From NCBI RefSeq assembly GCF_004799405.1, contig NZ_SSMW01000089.1, positions 1-64,000 of the forward strand: a stretch of DNA of 64,000 nucleotides. The letters run 5' to 3'. The position numbers and the translations under genes were made by a program. Under the pieces are notes generated by a model. That model was given only the letters and a program-made list of their open reading frames with translations, searched no databases and was not told where the DNA came from. This DNA comes from Bradyrhizobium sp. (GTDB taxonomy: Bacteria; Pseudomonadota; Alphaproteobacteria; Rhizobiales; Xanthobacteraceae). Shown one piece after another: positions 61,287 through 64,000 of this stretch. Each line of letters opens with the position of its first letter. The first letter of the stretch is position 1.

Positions 61287-62657
61287 ATGACCCCGGGATT
61301 TGTCATGAGATCGGTGCTGACGGCAACATTGATGATCGTCGCCGCCGCGGTTTCCGCCCAGGCGCAGACGGCTGCGGTGACCGGCGTCAAGCCGAAGCCG
61401 GTGACGACGGTCCCGGTCCGGCCCGCTTTGCAGACCCCTGCCGATACCGCCAATGCGATGGCGCAGAACGAGCGTCTGGCGCTGCAGTCGGATCTCGCCT
61501 GGGTCGGCCAGTACAACGGCGCCATCACCGGCGAAGTCAGCGACCGCATGGTCGCCGCCATCAAGGAATTCCAGAAGGAACGCGGCGGCAGGCAGACCGG
61601 CGCGCTCAACCCGCAGGAGCGCGGCGTACTGGCCGAGACCGCGAAGCGGCGGCAGGACAATGTCGGCTGGAAAATCATCACCGATGCCGGCACCGGGGCG
61701 CGGCTGGGCATCCCCACCAAACTGGTGCCGCAGCAATCCAGCGACGCCAACGGCGCCAAATGGACTTCGCCCACCGGGACCATCCAGATTCAGCTTGTCC
61801 GGCGCAAGGAAGCCAATCCCACTACCGCCAAGCTCGCCGAGCGGGAAAGGAAGGAACCTGGACGCAACATCGACTACACCGTGGTCAAGCCGGATTTCTT
61901 CGTGCTGTCGGGCTTGCAGGGCTTGAAGAAATTCTACCTGCGCGGAACGTTCAAAGGCGACGAGGTCCGCATCCTCACCATCCTCTATGACCAGGCCACC
62001 GAAAACACTGTCGAGCCGGTGGTGATCGCGATGTCGAGCGCGTTCAACCCGTTCCCGTCGGGCGCCCTGATCGCGGGCGCGCCGCCCAAGACCGTCGAAT
62101 ACGGCACCGCGATCGTCGTCAGCGACGATGGCGCACTTCTCGCCGACCGTCAGGTCACCGACGGCTGCCTTGCGATCACCATTGCCGGCTACGGAAATGC
62201 CGATCGCGTCGCCGAGGACAAGGACCACGATCTCGCGCTCTTGCGCCTTTACGGCGCCCGCGGACTGAAGCCACTGAACCTCGCCGGCGATACGGCAAAA
62301 TCCGCGATCGAGCTGACGGGCATCGCCGATCCGCAAAATCAGGGCGGCGGCTCGGCGGCGAGCAGCGTCAAGGCAGCGGTTGCCCAAACCGGCGGTGGCA
62401 GCGACCTCGCATTGTCGCCGGCGCCGGCGATTGGATTTTCCGGCGCGGCGGCACTCGATACCGACGGAAAATTCGCCGGCATTGCGCTATTGAAGCCGGC
62501 GGTTGTCGCCGGGCCGCCGAATGCCGCGCCGATGCAGGCGGTGCTGGTGCCTGCCGATACCGTTCGCGGGTTTTTGAAAACCAACGGCGTCGATGCGGCT
62601 AACGGCGCGGCGGATGCCAAAGCTTCGGTCGTGCGCGTGATCTGCGTGAGGAAGTAG
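61287..62657 (+). CDS. Exported protein with degenerate trypsin-like protease domain and peptidoglycan-binding-like region
   Basis: 456 aa. Signal peptide at about 7-27 (MRSVLTATLMIVAAAVSAQAQ). Residues about 58-122 resemble a PG_binding_1 region (LALQSDLAWVGQYNGAITGEVSDRMVAAIKEF). The C-terminal half has the HtrA/trypsin layout: GTAIVVSDDGALLADRQV, DHDLALLRL with Asp315, and GFSGAAALDTDGKFAGIAL with Ser385. The catalytic His of the NNHV motif is Gln289. So it is probably a non-catalytic relative. The start could be ATG 61305. Confidence 0.8.
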   Translation: MTPGFVMRSVLTATLMIVAAAVSAQAQTAAVTGVKPKPVTTVPVRPALQTPADTANAMAQNERLALQSDLAWVGQYNGAITGEVSDRMVAAIKEFQKERGGRQTGALNPQERGVLAETAKRRQDNVGWKIITDAGTGARLGIPTKLVPQQSSDANGAKWTSPTGTIQIQLVRRKEANPTTAKLAERERKEPGRNIDYTVVKPDFFVLSGLQGLKKFYLRGTFKGDEVRILTILYDQATENTVEPVVIAMSSAFNPFPSGALIAGAPPKTVEYGTAIVVSDDGALLADRQVTDGCLAITIAGYGNADRVAEDKDHDLALLRLYGARGLKPLNLAGDTAKSAIELTGIADPQNQGGGSAASSVKAAVAQTGGGSDLALSPAPAIGFSGAAALDTDGKFAGIALLKPAVVAGPPNAAPMQAVLVPADTVRGFLKTNGVDAANGAADAKASVVRVICVRK

Positions 62658-62664
62658 CCGGGCT

Positions 62665-63906
62665 CTATAAAGCAACCAGCTTCTTCACCGGCGTCGGATC
62701 GAGATTGAATATCCTAGCCGCGTTCAGGCCCAGGATATTGCGCTTGGCCTGCTCGTTCAGAAACGGCAGATCGCATATTTCCTGCGGCAGATCGAAATCG
62801 AAATGCGGCCAGTCGGACGAGAACATCAACTGGGTCTCGGCCTTGATCATCTCAAAGGTATTTTCCAGCGCCTTGGGATGGGTCGTCTCCATCGGCTGCG
62901 TCGTGTAGAAGCAATTGTGGTTCATGTATTCGCTGGGCATCAGCTTGAGCTGCGGGGCTTCGGAAGGCCGCATCAGGTACTGGTCGTCGAGACGCTGCAT
63001 CAGGAACGGCACCCATGCCAATCCGCTTTCGACCCATAACGTCTTCAGCTTGGGGAACCGTTCGGGGATCCCGTTCAGGATCCAGTTCGTCATATGGATC
63101 ATGTTGCTCCAGACGAAGCCCAGCGCGTGCATGCCGAGAAACCGGTTTACGGTCGCAAGCGACGGATCCTGCCAGTGATAGCCGGCGTGGAACGCCAGCG
63201 GCTTGCCGCGTTCCTCGATCATGGAATAAAGCCGCATATAATCGTTGTGATGCACCGGCTTGTAGCGGGTGCTGGTGACGCAGAAGCCGATTACGCCCTT
63301 TTTGTCGCCGAGTTGCTCGACCGTCCGCTCGGCTTCCACGGGCGTGTTGAACGGCAGGTAGATCAGGGATTTGATCCGGTCGTCCCCCGACAGGATGCGA
63401 TCGATCAGCCAGCGGTTATAGGCACCGCCGAGCCACACCTCCATTTCCGGCTGCGGATGCATGCCGAGAAACAGCATCGGTGTCGGAAACACCACCATGT
63501 TGTCGATGCCGAGCGAATCCATCGCCCGGCGCGTCAATGTGACGTCGCGATGGACATCGGTCTCTTCGACGATTTCGCGCTGGCCGTCCTGATGCGGGAT
63601 GCGTCCACCCACCGACTGATAGCGAAGGCCGAGGTCGCCGTTCAACCCGTAAGGCGGCGCGCCGATGCGCTCCGCCTGAAACCGCATCGCATTGTCGCGA
63701 ACCACGGGATCCTCGATATAGGTCACCACCTCTTTCCAGGACACGGTCTCGACGTGGTGGGCATCGATATCGCACACGAACCAATCCTGCAGGCCGCGCC
63801 GGATGGCGTTGCGACGGGCATGGGCGAGGATGTCGCGCGTATCGGTGTGGACGTCGATCTGCTGAACGGCCGAAAACTGCGGACCGAGCTTGCCTTGAAT
63901 ATTCAT
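62665..63906 (-). CDS. Amidohydrolase family protein (amidohydrolase 2 type)
   Basis: 413 aa TIM-barrel metal-dependent hydrolase or decarboxylase. Likely metal ligands: CDIDAHHVE near the N-terminus, the His pair in PLAFHAGYHW, and Asp in MFSSDWPHFD. It resembles the 2-amino-3-carboxymuconate-semialdehyde decarboxylase superfamily, so a role in aromatic or amide breakdown is plausible but unproven. ATG 63906 follows GGGAGAAAAGCC and overlaps the stop of the upstream gene (ATGA). Confidence 0.88.
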   Translation of the reverse strand: MNIQGKLGPQFSAVQQIDVHTDTRDILAHARRNAIRRGLQDWFVCDIDAHHVETVSWKEVVTYIEDPVVRDNAMRFQAERIGAPPYGLNGDLGLRYQSVGGRIPHQDGQREIVEETDVHRDVTLTRRAMDSLGIDNMVVFPTPMLFLGMHPQPEMEVWLGGAYNRWLIDRILSGDDRIKSLIYLPFNTPVEAERTVEQLGDKKGVIGFCVTSTRYKPVHHNDYMRLYSMIEERGKPLAFHAGYHWQDPSLATVNRFLGMHALGFVWSNMIHMTNWILNGIPERFPKLKTLWVESGLAWVPFLMQRLDDQYLMRPSEAPQLKLMPSEYMNHNCFYTTQPMETTHPKALENTFEMIKAETQLMFSSDWPHFDFDLPQEICDLPFLNEQAKRNILGLNAARIFNLDPTPVKKLVAL

Positions 63907-64000
63907 GGCTTTTCTCCCGCACCATAGCTGTCCTCGTCGGGACGGCGCCGGTACCACAGCGCCAGCTCCATCGGACCGAGATGCAGCGCGCGCAGCATTT
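63903..64000 (-). CDS. Unidentified protein, C-terminal end (partial)
   Basis: The open frame entering from the right edge ends with LHLGPMELALWYRRRPDEDS and a TGA at 63905-63903. Only about 32 residues are visible. It overlaps the amidohydrolase start by four bases, so the two are translationally coupled and probably act together. The family cannot be named from this fragment. Confidence 0.6.
   Translation of the reverse strand, partial: MLRALHLGPMELALWYRRRPDEDSYGAGEKP

Overview
The window is a high-GC, gene-dense chromosomal segment of an alphaproteobacterium of the Bradyrhizobium / Rhodopseudomonas / Afipia group (Nitrobacteraceae). This placement rests on the Irr regulator with a GCPWHDV haem motif and a His triplet, the fabA-fabB-fabI block divergent from irr, the rimP leader ahead of rimP-nusA-ylxR-infB, and several families of palindromic intergenic repeats that I recognise from this group. 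The window opens in the last codons of gyrB. No tRNA, rRNA, CRISPR array, insertion sequence or prophage was seen.

Layout. 1-19652 is mixed metabolism: a second-type MurA with Asp in place of the catalytic Cys, a MATE pump, an HCCA-isomerase-like protein, an MmgE/PrpD protein, a serine hydrolase with a frame-disrupted N-terminus, a membrane-linked AraC regulator, a GNAT, a pirin, a long-form PurC, a SulP-STAS-cNMP anion transporter, a MetX-like hydrolase, a succinate-semialdehyde-type dehydrogenase, a second serine hydrolase and an acyl-CoA synthetase. 19653-21615 is an accessory island made of an inverted repeat, a structured repeat of about 440 bp, and one AT-richer gene of unknown function. 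21616-25995 carries an adenosine-kinase-like PfkB protein, divergent murJ, trpS and a stress protein.

26101-37668 is a long co-directional housekeeping array (nfu, tsaB, rimI, fur, HAD hydrolase, miaB, phoH-like, ybeY, corC-like, lnt, XRE regulator, M20 peptidase, trmB). Many stop/start overlaps there suggest translational coupling. 39804-50292 is the translation/RNA operon: promoter, rimP attenuator leader, rimP, nusA, ylxR-L7Ae, infB, rbfA, truB, rpsO, pnp, with hairpin terminators after rpsO and pnp. 50379-53768 is the divergent oxyR/katG peroxide-defence pair. 54883-57651 is the fabA-fabB-fabI fatty acid block, divergent from irr. The tail has an SH3 protein, a 2-hydroxyacid dehydrogenase, a MoeB/ThiF protein, a degenerate trypsin-like protein and an amidohydrolase coupled to an upstream gene cut by the window end.

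How the genes work together. Fur (27988) and Irr (57981) are the two iron regulators of this group. Direct repeats resembling the published Bradyrhizobium Fur site overlap the -35 box of irr, which suggests Fur control of irr. The rimP operon joins ribosome maturation (rimP, rbfA, truB, rpsO), initiation (infB), transcription elongation (nusA) and RNA decay (pnp). MurJ, Lnt and the additional MurA serve the envelope. I found no convincing new multi-gene system. The most notable signals are regulatory elements, repeat families, the MurA active-site change and several altered or broken proteins.
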